In this document: positions 1 through 9,300 of the stretch, piece after piece
Position numbering within the stretch: position 1 is the first letter of the stretch
How the letters are laid out: the number at the start of each line of letters is the position of its first letter
Assembly: GCA_964396375.1 (NCBI GenBank)
Contig: CAYNEY010000027.1
Coordinates: 1 to 64,000, forward strand
Source: FEN-1139 sp964396375
GTDB lineage: Bacteria; Myxococcota_A; Polyangia; Polyangiales; Polyangiaceae
Direction of reading: 5' to 3'
Length of the DNA stretch: 64,000 nt
Position numbers and translations under genes: made by a program
Notes under the pieces: generated by a model
The model's input: the letters and a program-made list of their open reading frames with translations, nothing else
Database searches by the model: none
What the model was told of the DNA's origin: nothing

Positions 1-6
1 CACGAG

Positions 7-1325
7 GTGCGCTCACTCTGTCAGCGAGAGCCGCTCGTGGGCAAGACAGAAAGTGTTCACCTGATGCCCTCCCCACGAGAAGTCCGAAGAATCTCTGGTT
101 TCATCGCAGCTAAGACCGACCAATTGTCCCTCGAGACTGTCCCCGATCAAAGCGACCGACGTGGGAGGAGATGGGAGCTTACGACGCTGCTCCGCGCCTG
201 CTTGCTCGGACTCATGACCGGACAGAAGAGCGTCGCCGACGTCGAGCGTCTCACCGGCAACACTTCGAAGGTGATGCGGCGACGCCTCGGGATCACACGG
301 CGCGTTCCGGACACCACGCTCCGCGACGCCCTTGCCACCGTCGAGCCTGAGCACCTATCTCAAGGCCTGCACGGGGCTATCCGCTCGGCCGTGCGCAGCA
401 AGTCCCTCTCCGTCGACTTCGGTCTCCCGTTTGGCGTCATCGCCATGGATGGCAAGTACGTGTCCGTTCCGGCGGTCGACGACAAGTACTCGAAGCTCCA
501 AACGCCGGACCAAAACAACAGCACACTGAATGGTCGCATCGGGACCATGACAGCAGTCCTCGCCAGCTCCGAGGCCCGACCTTGTATCGAGATGCGACCC
601 CTACCGTCACCTCGACCACTTTCGGCTCGTCTTCTATGATGCCGGAGCCTGCTCGAAAGCCAATGCCGACCACATTCGCGCCAGAAAACTGCACTATCTG
701 CTCAGCCTCAAAGGCTCACAGCCGGCTCTTCTTGAGGCCGCTTCACTCTGGCTCAGCCAGCTACCGGTGGAGACGGCGGATGGGACAGACGTGACTGGTA
801 GTGGATTTCAGCAGGTCACAAGAACCATCTTTCTTCGGGCTGCCTCTGCTCCACCCGAAGGTTGGGAGCACTTACGGACGGTGATTCGTGTCGACTCGGA
901 CGGCTTCGACCGCCTCGGCAAACCAACCCACGAGACGTACTACTTTCTCTCGAGCCTCCCCGTCGACAGGCTCACCCCCAAGCAGTGGTTGACCCGCGAT
1001 TCGTCGACACTGGGCGATCGAAAACGTGCACCAGGTCTTGGACCTTGCCTTCGAAGAAGACGACCATCCGCGGGTCACGGAGAATCCCCGACTGACCGTG
1101 GTGCTGATGATTCTCCGACGCATCGCTTATACGCTCCTCAGCATCTTCCGCACGGTGACCCAGCGCTCGGATGAGCGGCGCTCCGAGGCCTGGAAGGAAC
1201 TCTTTCGGCGGCTCTACGCTGCCGTGCTCGTTGCCACCGCCGCCACTCTCGCCGGCATCCGGCGACGACCTTCACCCACTGACTCTCCTCCGACCATTCC
1301 TCCGACGATTGCCACCCAGGGCTGA
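7..1325 (+). pseudogene. ISAs1-like DDE transposase, decayed by two frameshifts
   Basis: The reading runs through three frames. The N-terminal part (to about 595) has an HTH-like segment and the DDE-type GVIAMDGK motif. The middle part (about 590-985, frame +2) reads YRHLDHFRLVFYDAGA and LHYLLSLKGSQPALLEA, as in ISAs1-family enzymes. The C-terminal part (about 1000-1325, frame +3) begins RRHWAIENVHQVLD, the glutamate-containing HW.IEN..H..LD block of this family. No single frame covers the protein, so it is almost certainly inactive unless the shifts are sequencing errors. The window starts at its 5' end, so the left inverted repeat, if any, is not visible and I could not place a right one. 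Confidence 0.75.
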
Positions 1326-1552
1326 CGCCCAACCCGAAACCGCATACCGGCTCTTGTACATCGTCCCGGCGACTTCGCGCGCCAGCCTGAAGAACGCCGA
1401 ACCTCCGCCAAGCTGCCGTGGTCGCGCCGCTCAGACCAACAAATCCGGATCCGCCACCGGAGGCCCAATCTCGGCCGAACGACCACCGATCGAGACTGGG
1501 ATTGTCAGGGCCCCTCTCCCATTCGGGCCAGACTCCGAGTAGGCTGCCCGCG

Positions 1553-2986
1553 GTGCACAATCCGTCCCCGGTCATCGCTCTCTCCCTCTATCTTCTCGCG
1601 TGTTCGTCTGCCGCTCCCCCGAAGCCGCCCGCCCATGGCAGGCAGGCCAACATACCTTTTGTCGCCGCTCCCCCTGTCCAAGCAAGCGCGACAGAAAGCC
1701 CAAGCCAGTCACTTTCTCCCCTCGAGACGCGGTCTGATTACCACGTTTGGCTCACCACCTTCGGCGACCTGAGTCTCGAACCCGCTCGCGACGGACTGGT
1801 CGTCTTGATACACGAGCTCTCGGAGGGCTACACCGTGGCACCGGCGTGGTTCATGGACCAGGCGACGCTCCGCGAGCTTCCTCTGCTCCTCGCGGACTTG
1901 CCCAGCACCACGACCGGACAGAGCCCCGGACCCTTCGGGAACCGCGTGCTAAATGGGAAGCTTTCTCTCAGCGGTGCCTGGCCCGACCACGCGACAGCCG
2001 TGCTCGATGGATTTCCGACCGGCGGCTGCATGGGGTGTTTCGAGGAGTACACCTGGAAGAGTGCCCATTTCGTGCCCATGGCGCGGCGTTCGATCGACCC
2101 TGTTTGGTACGATGTTGGGAGCCACATGCCGACGCCGCGGCGGGTCTCGTGGAAAAACGGCGTGACACTCTGGGAGAAGTACGACCACGAGACCGGAGAC
2201 AGCACTCTCTTTCTCGATCCGAAGGGACACAAGCGCTCCCAGCGACAGCGCGCTCGATGTCACCGGCAGGGTCAAGGGCCACTGCGACTGGAGGGCCCCC
2301 TCTCCGCCTTGGCTCTTTCCGATGGCGGCCTGCTCAGCATCGGTAATGAGTGTGTGACCAAGCGGCCAATGGCAGAGGTTTGGAACAAGGGCAACCTGAC
2401 CTCGACGCTCATTGCACTCCCCGGAGAGCCGGGGAGCATATGGAGCGCGTCCGTCTACGACGAGCCGGTGCATTTCTTCGTGCGGCCTTCGGGGGACATC
2501 GTCGTCACCTTCACCGCCGCCCATCCGAGGGGTACGGCACCCTACTTCGCCGTGCTCCGCGGCCGCACTTTCGAGCCTATCAGTCCCCCTGTGCTCGGGA
2601 CTACCAAGCAAATCCTAGAGGACGGAAGGGGTGCCCTCTATCTCCTCGGCTACTCCGAGCACTATCACCTCTTTCGGCTTGGCGCCGACGATGCCTGGCA
2701 GAACGTGACCCCGAACGGGCTCGTCGAAGGCGAGGCGGCACCGGAGTTGGTCTTGTCCGACAGAGGTGTTCCCTGGCTGCTCTCCGAGGGCCATCTCCAC
2801 GAATGGACCGACGCTGGCTTCGTCTCCCATCTTCTGCCAGAACTGCCCACACCCAAAGGATCGCGCACCTGCTCCGTTAGCAGCCTCGCCTTTCTGCCCG
2901 ACCACGAGCCGGTGCTGGTAGCCCGCTGCGGAGAGCTCTCGGCCCTTCTGCGACGGAAACCAGCCGAGCAGCTCCAGGTGCGCTGA
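1553..2986 (+). CDS. hypothetical lipoprotein, possible beta-propeller
   Basis: Function not recognised. The GTG at 1553 is preferred because the product then begins with a lipoprotein signal (MHNPSPVIALSLYLLAC, lipobox LLAC). The frame is open upstream to 1418, but that extension is Pro/Arg-rich and unlike a signal peptide. The mature part (about 460 residues) holds short repeats in which aromatic and Gly residues alternate with beta-strand-like stretches (for example GRGALYLLGYSEHYHLF and DRGVPWLLSEGHLHEW). That pattern fits a WD/kelch-like propeller, but I cannot place it in a family. It ends 4 bp before the convergent glutathione peroxidase gene. Confidence 0.6.
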   Translation: MHNPSPVIALSLYLLACSSAAPPKPPAHGRQANIPFVAAPPVQASATESPSQSLSPLETRSDYHVWLTTFGDLSLEPARDGLVVLIHELSEGYTVAPAWFMDQATLRELPLLLADLPSTTTGQSPGPFGNRVLNGKLSLSGAWPDHATAVLDGFPTGGCMGCFEEYTWKSAHFVPMARRSIDPVWYDVGSHMPTPRRVSWKNGVTLWEKYDHETGDSTLFLDPKGHKRSQRQRARCHRQGQGPLRLEGPLSALALSDGGLLSIGNECVTKRPMAEVWNKGNLTSTLIALPGEPGSIWSASVYDEPVHFFVRPSGDIVVTFTAAHPRGTAPYFAVLRGRTFEPISPPVLGTTKQILEDGRGALYLLGYSEHYHLFRLGADDAWQNVTPNGLVEGEAAPELVLSDRGVPWLLSEGHLHEWTDAGFVSHLLPELPTPKGSRTCSVSSLAFLPDHEPVLVARCGELSALLRRKPAEQLQVR

Positions 2987-2990
2987 GCCA

Positions 2991-3473
2991 CTAGCTCTCG
3001 AGCAGCCGCTCGATGTGAACAGCGATCCCCTCGGGGGCTTCGGTGGGAGCGAAGCGCGCCACCACCGTACCATCCCGTGCCACCAGGAACTTGGTGAAAT
3101 TCCACTTGATGGCCTTGGTGCCGAGCACGCCGGGCGCCGCCGACTTGAGGAACGTGTAGAGCGGATGCTCCCCCGCCCCGTTGACGTCAATCTTGGCGAA
3201 CAGTGGGAAAGTCACGTCGTAGCGTGTGGTGCAGAACTCGGCGATGCCCGCCTCATCTAGGGGCTCCTGCCCGGCGAACTGATTGCATGGGAATCCAAGC
3301 ACAACGAATCCCCGATCCTTGAAGCGTCGGTAGAGGGCCTCGAGTCCTTCGAACTGGGGCGTAAGACCGCAACCACTCGCGGTGTTGACCACCAGGCAGA
3401 CCTTGCCTGCGTAGTCCGCCATCTGCCTTGGCTCTCCGGTGAGGGTACGGACTTCGATGTCATGGAGATTCAT
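2991..3473 (-). CDS. glutathione peroxidase (Cys type)
   Basis: Thiol peroxidase of 160 residues, expected to reduce hydrogen peroxide or organic peroxides in the cytoplasm. The family blocks are all present: NTASGCGLTPQ with peroxidatic Cys35 (cysteine, not selenocysteine), FPCNQFAGQEP with the catalytic Gln, and IKWNFTKFLV with the Trp/Asn pair. The start at 3473 gives the usual length. The frame is open further upstream, but that stretch overlaps the regulator gene. It lies 10 bp downstream of an OhrR-like regulator on the same strand, so the two are probably one peroxide-inducible unit. Confidence 0.93.
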   Translation of the reverse strand: MNLHDIEVRTLTGEPRQMADYAGKVCLVVNTASGCGLTPQFEGLEALYRRFKDRGFVVLGFPCNQFAGQEPLDEAGIAEFCTTRYDVTFPLFAKIDVNGAGEHPLYTFLKSAAPGVLGTKAIKWNFTKFLVARDGTVVARFAPTEAPEGIAVHIERLLES

Positions 3474-3483
3474 GGTCACTCCG

Positions 3484-3990
3484 TCAGGCTGCAGGGTTGA
3501 TTTCGGGCTCCGCCCGAAGGGTCTCGTCCAGTTGCTGGACCAAGGATTTGAGCTGAGCTCTGAGTTCAGCCAGGCGCACGGAAGCTCTCTCACCCTTCTG
3601 TGTGAGCAGCCGGCAGAGCAGGGCTTCGGGCACCCGCGCCGCACGCTGCCGCAAGGCTCTACCCTTGGCCGTTAGCATCACCAACACTTTGCGCCCATCC
3701 TCCGCGTCGGCTCGTTTCCGCACCAGGCCGCGATCCTCGAGGCGGTTGAGGAGCGGAGAGAGCGTCCCACTGTCGAGGAGCAGCCGCTCGCACAGCCGAT
3801 TCACGGATACCCCGTCCTCCTCCCAAAGCACCATCATCACGAGATACTGCGGATAGGTGAGGCCGAGAGGCAGAAGGAGGGGCCGGTAGAGCCGTTGGAT
3901 CAAGTGGCTGGCCGAATAGATCGGAAAGCACAGCTGCTCGTCCAGAGCCAGCAGGTTCGGGACGGGGATGTCAGGGCGTTCTCGAGACAT
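3484..3990 (-). CDS. MarR-family organic peroxide sensor (OhrR-like)
   Basis: Winged-helix repressor of 168 residues. The N-terminal helix carries LDEQLCFPIYSASHL; the Cys (residue 21) sits where OhrR proteins have their peroxide-sensing cysteine. The DNA-binding part follows (GLTYPQYLVMMVLWE, SGTLSPLLNRLEDRGLVRK, wing AEDGRKVLVMLT). The ATG at 3990 is preferred over an in-frame GTG at 4020, because the latter lies inside a palindrome that looks like the operator. It is followed after 10 bp by glutathione peroxidase, the likely target gene. Role by family: repression released when the Cys is oxidised by organic hydroperoxide. Confidence 0.88.
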   Translation of the reverse strand: MSRERPDIPVPNLLALDEQLCFPIYSASHLIQRLYRPLLLPLGLTYPQYLVMMVLWEEDGVSVNRLCERLLLDSGTLSPLLNRLEDRGLVRKRADAEDGRKVLVMLTAKGRALRQRAARVPEALLCRLLTQKGERASVRLAELRAQLKSLVQQLDETLRAEPEINPAA

Positions 3991-4012
3991 GGTGGCAAAC
4001 CCTGGATTTGTA

Positions 4013-4022
4013 TTGTGCACAA
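4013..4022. promoter_or_regulatory. palindromic operator candidate for the OhrR-like regulator
   Basis: Perfect 10-bp palindrome TTGTGCACAA, 23 bp upstream of the regulator start. On the minus strand it directly follows a TATAAG hexamer (4024-4029) that could be a -10 element. AT-rich dyads of this kind are typical MarR/OhrR sites. Assignment is by position only. Confidence 0.5.
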
Positions 4023-4214
4023 CTTATATGCAGCAGCACTCGATTGCGCGCAACCTATTTCGACAGCAGGCCAAAGAGGGCCAATCGAGGGGTCCAGCCA
4101 GCTCACCTTGGCCCCCACGCGCCGTCAAGATATCATGGACCGGTTGACACCATCAGCCCCGCCATGGGCCGATAGTGCCTGACCTCTGCGTGGCATCATC
4201 ATGATGGAGACCAG

Positions 4215-4727
4215 ATGCAACGAGGCTACCTTCAGGTGTACACAGGCGACGGAAAAGGAAAAACCACGGCGGCGCTCGGTCTCGCCCTCCGGGCGCTCGG
4301 TGCCGGCCTTACCGTGGAGATGATCCAGTTCATCAAGAGCATGGAGTATCACGAGCTCGTGGTGCTCCGAACACTCGGCATTCCGGTCCATCAGTTCGGT
4401 CGTGGGTGTTTCATCCGTGGGGCACCCGAAGCCGAAGATCGGCGGCTTGCAGCCCAAGGGCTTGCCTTCGCGCAGGAGCTGATGATGAAGAACGCGCTCG
4501 ACGTTCTGGTGCTCGACGAACTCAACGTGGCGCTCTTCCTCGGTTTGCTCCCGGTTGACGATGTGCTCAGAGTACTCGCCGCCAAACCAACGAGCCTGGA
4601 GGTCATCTGCACCGGCCGGAGAGCCCCCACGCCGCTGCTCGAGATGGCCGACCTGGTCACGGAGATGGTCGCCCAGAAACACTACTACGACCAAGGGGTC
4701 GAGGCGCGCGATGGGATCGAGCGCTGA
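4215..4727 (+). CDS. cobO: corrinoid adenosyltransferase (CobO/BtuR type)
   Basis: Transfers adenosyl from ATP to the Co(I) corrinoid in B12 synthesis or salvage. The 170 residues open with a P-loop (GDGKGKT, residues 11-17), then the Walker-B-like block DVLVLDELNVAL and the family C-terminus (TGRRAPTPLLEMADLVTEM, QKHYYDQGVEARDGIER). A Shine-Dalgarno GGAGA (4206-4210) supports the ATG at 4215. No other B12 gene is adjacent, and no cobalamin riboswitch box was seen in the 190 bp upstream. Confidence 0.93.
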   Translation: MQRGYLQVYTGDGKGKTTAALGLALRALGAGLTVEMIQFIKSMEYHELVVLRTLGIPVHQFGRGCFIRGAPEAEDRRLAAQGLAFAQELMMKNALDVLVLDELNVALFLGLLPVDDVLRVLAAKPTSLEVICTGRRAPTPLLEMADLVTEMVAQKHYYDQGVEARDGIER

Positions 4728-4932
4728 GCCCTGGTTCTTTCCACAGTCGGCTCGCGCGGTTCGCTCACCACGGACCCCTCAGCCTCCGCTCCTTCATGAC
4801 TGCAGGGCACCGAAGGTGCGATACGGCTGGCTGATGCACTGCTCCCGAAACCTTTGCTCTTTACCTGTCTATCGCATCACCCTTCAAGCTCCCGCCGTCG
4901 GTCAACACACCAAGCGAAAGGACGACCATCCG

Positions 4933-5115
4933 ATGGCAAGTATCACCAAAGCAGAGTTCGTATCCCTCCTCGACGCCGCCGAGATCACAGAGAGACAGCG
5001 AGCCGCCCTGCACGCACACTTCGAGAAGCGGCATCCCGAGGCCCACGGGGCCTTCTTGACCTGGCTCGGCTTGGACGCCCACGAAGTCCGCAAAATCCGG
5101 GAGGCCTCGCGCTGA
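4933..5115 (+). CDS. 60-residue protein matching the MerR effector domain next door
   Basis: Short ORF starting MASITKAEFVSLLD. By eye it aligns over nearly its whole length with the C-terminal domain of the MerR protein encoded 43 bp downstream. Shared positions include E(F/G)..LL, A.HxxFEK..PEAH..FL..LGL, then an E and IR about 10 residues later. This looks like a free-standing copy of the effector or ligand-binding domain, possibly a partner or competitor of the regulator. The similarity supports it as a real gene although it is short. Its biochemical function is unknown. Confidence 0.7.
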   Translation: MASITKAEFVSLLDAAEITERQRAALHAHFEKRHPEAHGAFLTWLGLDAHEVRKIREASR

Positions 5116-5158
5116 AGCCCGAGCCCACCGCGCCCTGGTCACCGGCTATACTCGCCGC

Positions 5159-5785
5159 GTGACCAGGGCAGCCGCTCCCAGCTCGACCCCAGGCATGTTG
5201 TCCATCCGACGACTCGCGAGCAAACATGGGCTCTCTCGGGCCACCCTGCTCTATTACGAGAAGCTTGGCCTCCTCTGCCCATCGAGCCGCAGCCGGGCGG
5301 GCTACCGCCTGTACTCGGCGGCGGACGACGCCCGCCTCGCCCGGATCTGTCGCTACCGAACCTCCGGGGTGCCCGTGGCCGACCTCCGCGCCCTGCTGGA
5401 GGCCGAACCTCCACGTGTCACCGCCGCCCTCGAGGCCCGCCTGCTTTCCATCTCGCGCGAGATCGCCGCACTCCGACGCCAGCAACGCCTCATCATCGAA
5501 CTCCTCGGCGGGGGCGCCGCGGCCGCTCGGGCCGGGCTCATGACCCGCGAGGGATGGGTGGCGCTCCTCGAGAGCGTTGGCGTCGACACCGACGAACGCG
5601 GCGCCTGGCACCGTGCCTTCGAGAAGCAGTCACCTGAAGCCCACCAAGAGTTCCTCGAATCCCTCGGGCTGTCGCTCTCGGAGATCACTGAGATCCGGGC
5701 TCACTACGGGGCCGCCCCGGAGCAGCTGACGCGGGCCGCCGAGCCCCGGCTCCGCCGCCGCGCACCCCACGAGCGTAGGCGGTAG
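5159..5785 (+). CDS. MerR-family transcriptional regulator with FEK..PEAH effector domain
   Basis: A 208-residue protein if the GTG at 5159 is used; the ATG at 5195 (MLSIRRLASKHGLSR) is an equally good start, closer to the HTH. The N-terminal MerR HTH is clear (RLASKHGLSRATLLYYEKLGLL, then RAGYRLYS). A coiled-coil dimerisation helix follows (about 95-130). The C-terminal domain from about residue 140 contains AWHRAFEKQSPEAHQEFL. That domain lacks the usual metal-binding cysteines, so a metal ligand is unlikely. A free copy of it is encoded just upstream at 4933. An adjoining methyltransferase remnant starts 1 bp after the stop. Confidence 0.88.
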   Translation: MTRAAAPSSTPGMLSIRRLASKHGLSRATLLYYEKLGLLCPSSRSRAGYRLYSAADDARLARICRYRTSGVPVADLRALLEAEPPRVTAALEARLLSISREIAALRRQQRLIIELLGGGAAAARAGLMTREGWVALLESVGVDTDERGAWHRAFEKQSPEAHQEFLESLGLSLSEITEIRAHYGAAPEQLTRAAEPRLRRRAPHERRR

Positions 5786-5786
5786 G

Positions 5787-6359
5787 GTGCGCCTCGAGGC
5801 GCGGATGGCCTGCACCCTGGTCGACAGGGAACCAGCCATGCTGGATTTGAGCCGACGCCGGAACCCCGAGAGCGAGCACGTCCAAGCTGATTTGCGCTCG
5901 CTCCGCCTCGGCCGCCAATTCGACTGCGAGCTGCTCCACGAAGCAGTGAACTACATGGTGATGCGCGCCGAGCTCGGGCATGCCCTTGCGACCGCCTTCT
6001 CGCACACCGCACCCGGCGGGGTGGCCTTGTTTCAGACCGGCTTCGTCACCGAGACCTTCGGGCCCGGCACCGACACCGGGGGTTCGGACGCCGCCGGGCG
6101 TGGCCTGCGATATCTGGAGTGGCGGTGGGTCCCCGAACACAGCCACGACTCGTACGTGGCGGACATGGCGGACATGCTGCGGACCGAAGACGGCCAGGTG
6201 CGGACGGTCGCGGATCGGCACGTGATGGGACTGTTTCCCCGCGCGGTGTGACTCGAGATGCTGGCGGCCGCCGGCTTTCAGGCGCTGGCGGTGCCCTTCG
6301 AGCACAGCCTCTTCTGCGGCACCCAGCACGAGGTGTTCGTGGGACGGAAAGGGAGGTGA
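5787..6359 (+). pseudogene. class I SAM methyltransferase remnant
   Basis: The frame codes for the middle and end of a SAM-dependent methyltransferase: MTLVD-like CTLVDREPAMLDLSRRRNP, HVQADLRSLRLGRQFDCELLHEAVNYM, APGGVALFQTGF, GRGLRYLEWRWVP and a C-terminal FEHS..C.TQHEVFVGRK. The glycine-rich SAM motif I is missing because the frame begins immediately after the MerR stop codon. An in-frame TGA at 6249-6251 stands where relatives have Trp, and homology continues in the same frame to 6359. Both defects point to a decaying gene. TGA is used as a normal stop by many intact genes here, so recoding is not indicated. Confidence 0.65.
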
Positions 6360-6387
6360 AGCGGGGGCCGCTCAATCGGCAGGCTCA

Positions 6388-9300
6388 TCACCCAACGTTG
6401 CTCCACCGTCTTACCCACTCCGACCGAAGAGGAGTGTCGAGACGCCACTCGATCGAGATCGGGCGCTCGCCATGAACCCGCTCAGGCGATACTGCGCCAA
6501 GAAAACGGAACGCGCACGTCACGCCTCGCCCGTCCTTCCTTCTCTCTCTCACGAATAGAAGCGGCGTCACCTCGTGAAGCGACGGTTCCACGTGCCGGCG
6601 TCCGGTGGGGTCAGCCTGTCGGGTACTGGCCTGCGACTGCCAGTGAAACAGGCGTTCGTTGAGAGGAAAATCCTTGTACCGGAGGTGCTCCTCAGCCACG
6701 TCCCCCTTCTCAAGTGTTACCAACAGGAGGTCGTACCTTCCGTCGCACACCTTCTCCACTCCGGTGTAGAAGTGGCGATACTTCCCATCACTCCGGGTGG
6801 TCACTCCCAAGGCAACAGACAGCTCCAGATCCAGGTATCTAGCGTGCAATAGGATCGGCACCTCGGAGGGGAGTGAGGTGTCGCGAGGAAGGCTCTCAGC
6901 CCTTGCGAGCAAGACAGGCTGGAGCTGCCTGAGTTCATCACGCAGCACCCCATGACCGCGCCACTGTTCCAGAACCCGATCGAGGTGCGCAGCCCGAATC
7001 GGCCCGTAGAGGCATACCATGAGCATAGCCGCTAGCCGACGCTCAGCTTCGGTTTGTGGGGCCTCCCCTTCGATCAGCCGATGCCACAGTTCGAGCCGTA
7101 GCAGATCGTCTACCTCGAGAAGCTTCTGCACATTTTTCAGGGCCGACCGCTCCAGCTCGTCAGTCGTCCCCGTCTCCAACCCGGCCTCTTGCCGAAGGGA
7201 CGACCACGACCGCCCATCGCGATACAGGTCGAACAGGTCGATCTCCGTCTCCTCCAGAAATTGCCCGAGTGTCCATCCCTGTGCAGAATGCTCGCGCAAG
7301 AGCTCGCGCATCCCCCGGACATCTGTAGGAACGGCTCGCTTGAGACTCTCCAGAATCTCGTGCTGGCGCCGCTCTTCGAAATGGATAACGCACCCGGAGG
7401 GGAGTCGCCCCAACCCCTTCTCCACAAACGCCCGGAGTTCTCGCGGAGTGTGACCGAGCAGGGCTCTCAGCTGTCGATCAAAGCGAAAGCTGAGGTGCTG
7501 ACGCCCTGTCAGATCGAACACCGTCAGTAAATCCTTGTCGCGGCTTCGCCGAAGACCACGACCAAACTGCTGGACGAATACGGTCGCGCTCTCGGTGGGT
7601 CGCAACAGAAAGAGCGTGTTGACGTCGGGTATATCGACACCTTCATTGAACAGATCCACGACACACAGCACCTGCACCCGCCCTGACAGGAGATCCTCCT
7701 TCGCGCAACAACGCTGGTCAGACGGGGTCTCGTCGGTGAGTGCTCTGGCGGAAAGGCCAAGATCCCTCGACAATCGGTCGGCAACAACGGAAGCATGCGC
7801 CTTGTCGACACAGAACGCCAAAGCCCGGATGCGCTCCGGGCGTGCTACGTGGTCCCGAAGGGCCCTGAGCATGGTTCTGATCCACAGATCTGCAGCCGTT
7901 ATCAGGCGCTGGGACAGATCCGAGTCAACGTAGCCACCATTCCACTTGGCCGACGCGAGGTCCACTCCTTCGGTATCGAGCACGAAGTATCGAAACGGCA
8001 CCAACACATGGGGAATCGCGTCCCAGAGCCGCAGGTTTCCGACGTATGGCCGAGGGAAGTGCTTCTCGTACAAGCGACCATCGGCACGCTCGGGCGTGGC
8101 GGTCAACCCAACCAGTTCGAGCGGTTCGAGCTCACTCAGTAGAGCGTCATAGGACTTGGCAGCGGCGTGGTGCACCTCGTCGACAACGACATACTGGAAG
8201 TGCGCCGGCATGGGCGGGTCACTTGTGAGCGACTGTATCGACGCGAAGACATGTTGCCAATCAGCCGGTTTCTTTCCATCAACCCAAAGCTCCCCAAAGC
8301 TCGGACGCTGGAGCACATGACGGAACGCCTCTCGTGCCTGCTCGAGAATCTCCTTCCTGTGCGCCACGAATAGTAGAGTCTTGACGTCACCACGACCGAA
8401 CAGGCACTCGAAGTCGAAAGCCGCGATCAGTGTCTTGCCGGTACCGGTCGCCGCTACCACCAGGTTCTTGTGGCGACCAACACTACGAGCCTTGGTGAGT
8501 TCGCGCAGGATGGGCTTCTGCCAGTCCTTGGGCTCAAGTTTGAACGTGAGCCGCCCTCCCTGCCGTTCCGGTTCAGCCAGCGACCGGCGCAACCTCTGAC
8601 ATGCGACGCTGCCCCCATCGAAGTGCTCGAACTTGTCGGGATCATGCCAATAGCTATCAAAGACCTCAACCATCCGCTGCAGGAGGTCGGGCTGTTCTGC
8701 TTCAGCAACCCTGACATTCCATTCGAGCCCCTCCGTCTGCGCGGCATGCGAGAGATTGGAGGAACCGACGTAGGCCGTGGAGTAGGCGCTCTCGCGGTGG
8801 AAGATCCAGGCTTTGGCATGGAGCCGCGTGTGACTCTCGTCGTACGAGATCCGGATCTCAGCACCCAAGCGATGAAGAACCTCGATGGCCTTCGGGTCGG
8901 TGGCCCGCATGTAGGTTGTGGTCAGAACTCGCAGCTTGCGCCCTCGCGAGCAGTGCCGTTCAATCAACCCACGCACCCGATCGAGCCCACTCAGTTTGAT
9001 GAATGAGCAGAGCAGATCAATGCGATCGGCGCTCTGGAACTCACTCGAGAGGTGATCGAGGATATTCTCTCCGTGGGCGTTGGCGATTAGCTGTGACGAC
9101 AACAGCGACCCGCGAGGAGGCTCAAGCTTCAGAACCTGCCCATTGGCCGTTGCAGAGATCTGCCGAAGAAGCTGTGGACGAAGCTGCAGTTCATCCTCAT
9201 CGAACACGCCCTCGCCCGCGAGTTGATGCAGGATGCTCTCTGCAAGGGCAAGCTTCTGGTCTGATTTCTTCCGCGAGCTGATGGCGATGCGAGCCGCATC

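Noticed and set aside
1418..1552. Longer N-terminus for the 1553 lipoprotein
   Set aside because: The extra 45 codons are Pro/Arg-rich and would bury the lipoprotein signal.
4021..4214. Cobalamin riboswitch upstream of cobO
   Set aside because: No B12-box-like sequence or suitable fold seen in the 190 bp.
6249..6251. TGA read as Trp (alternative genetic code or recoding)
   Set aside because: TGA is a normal stop for many intact genes here, and the same gene lacks its 5' end; decay is simpler.
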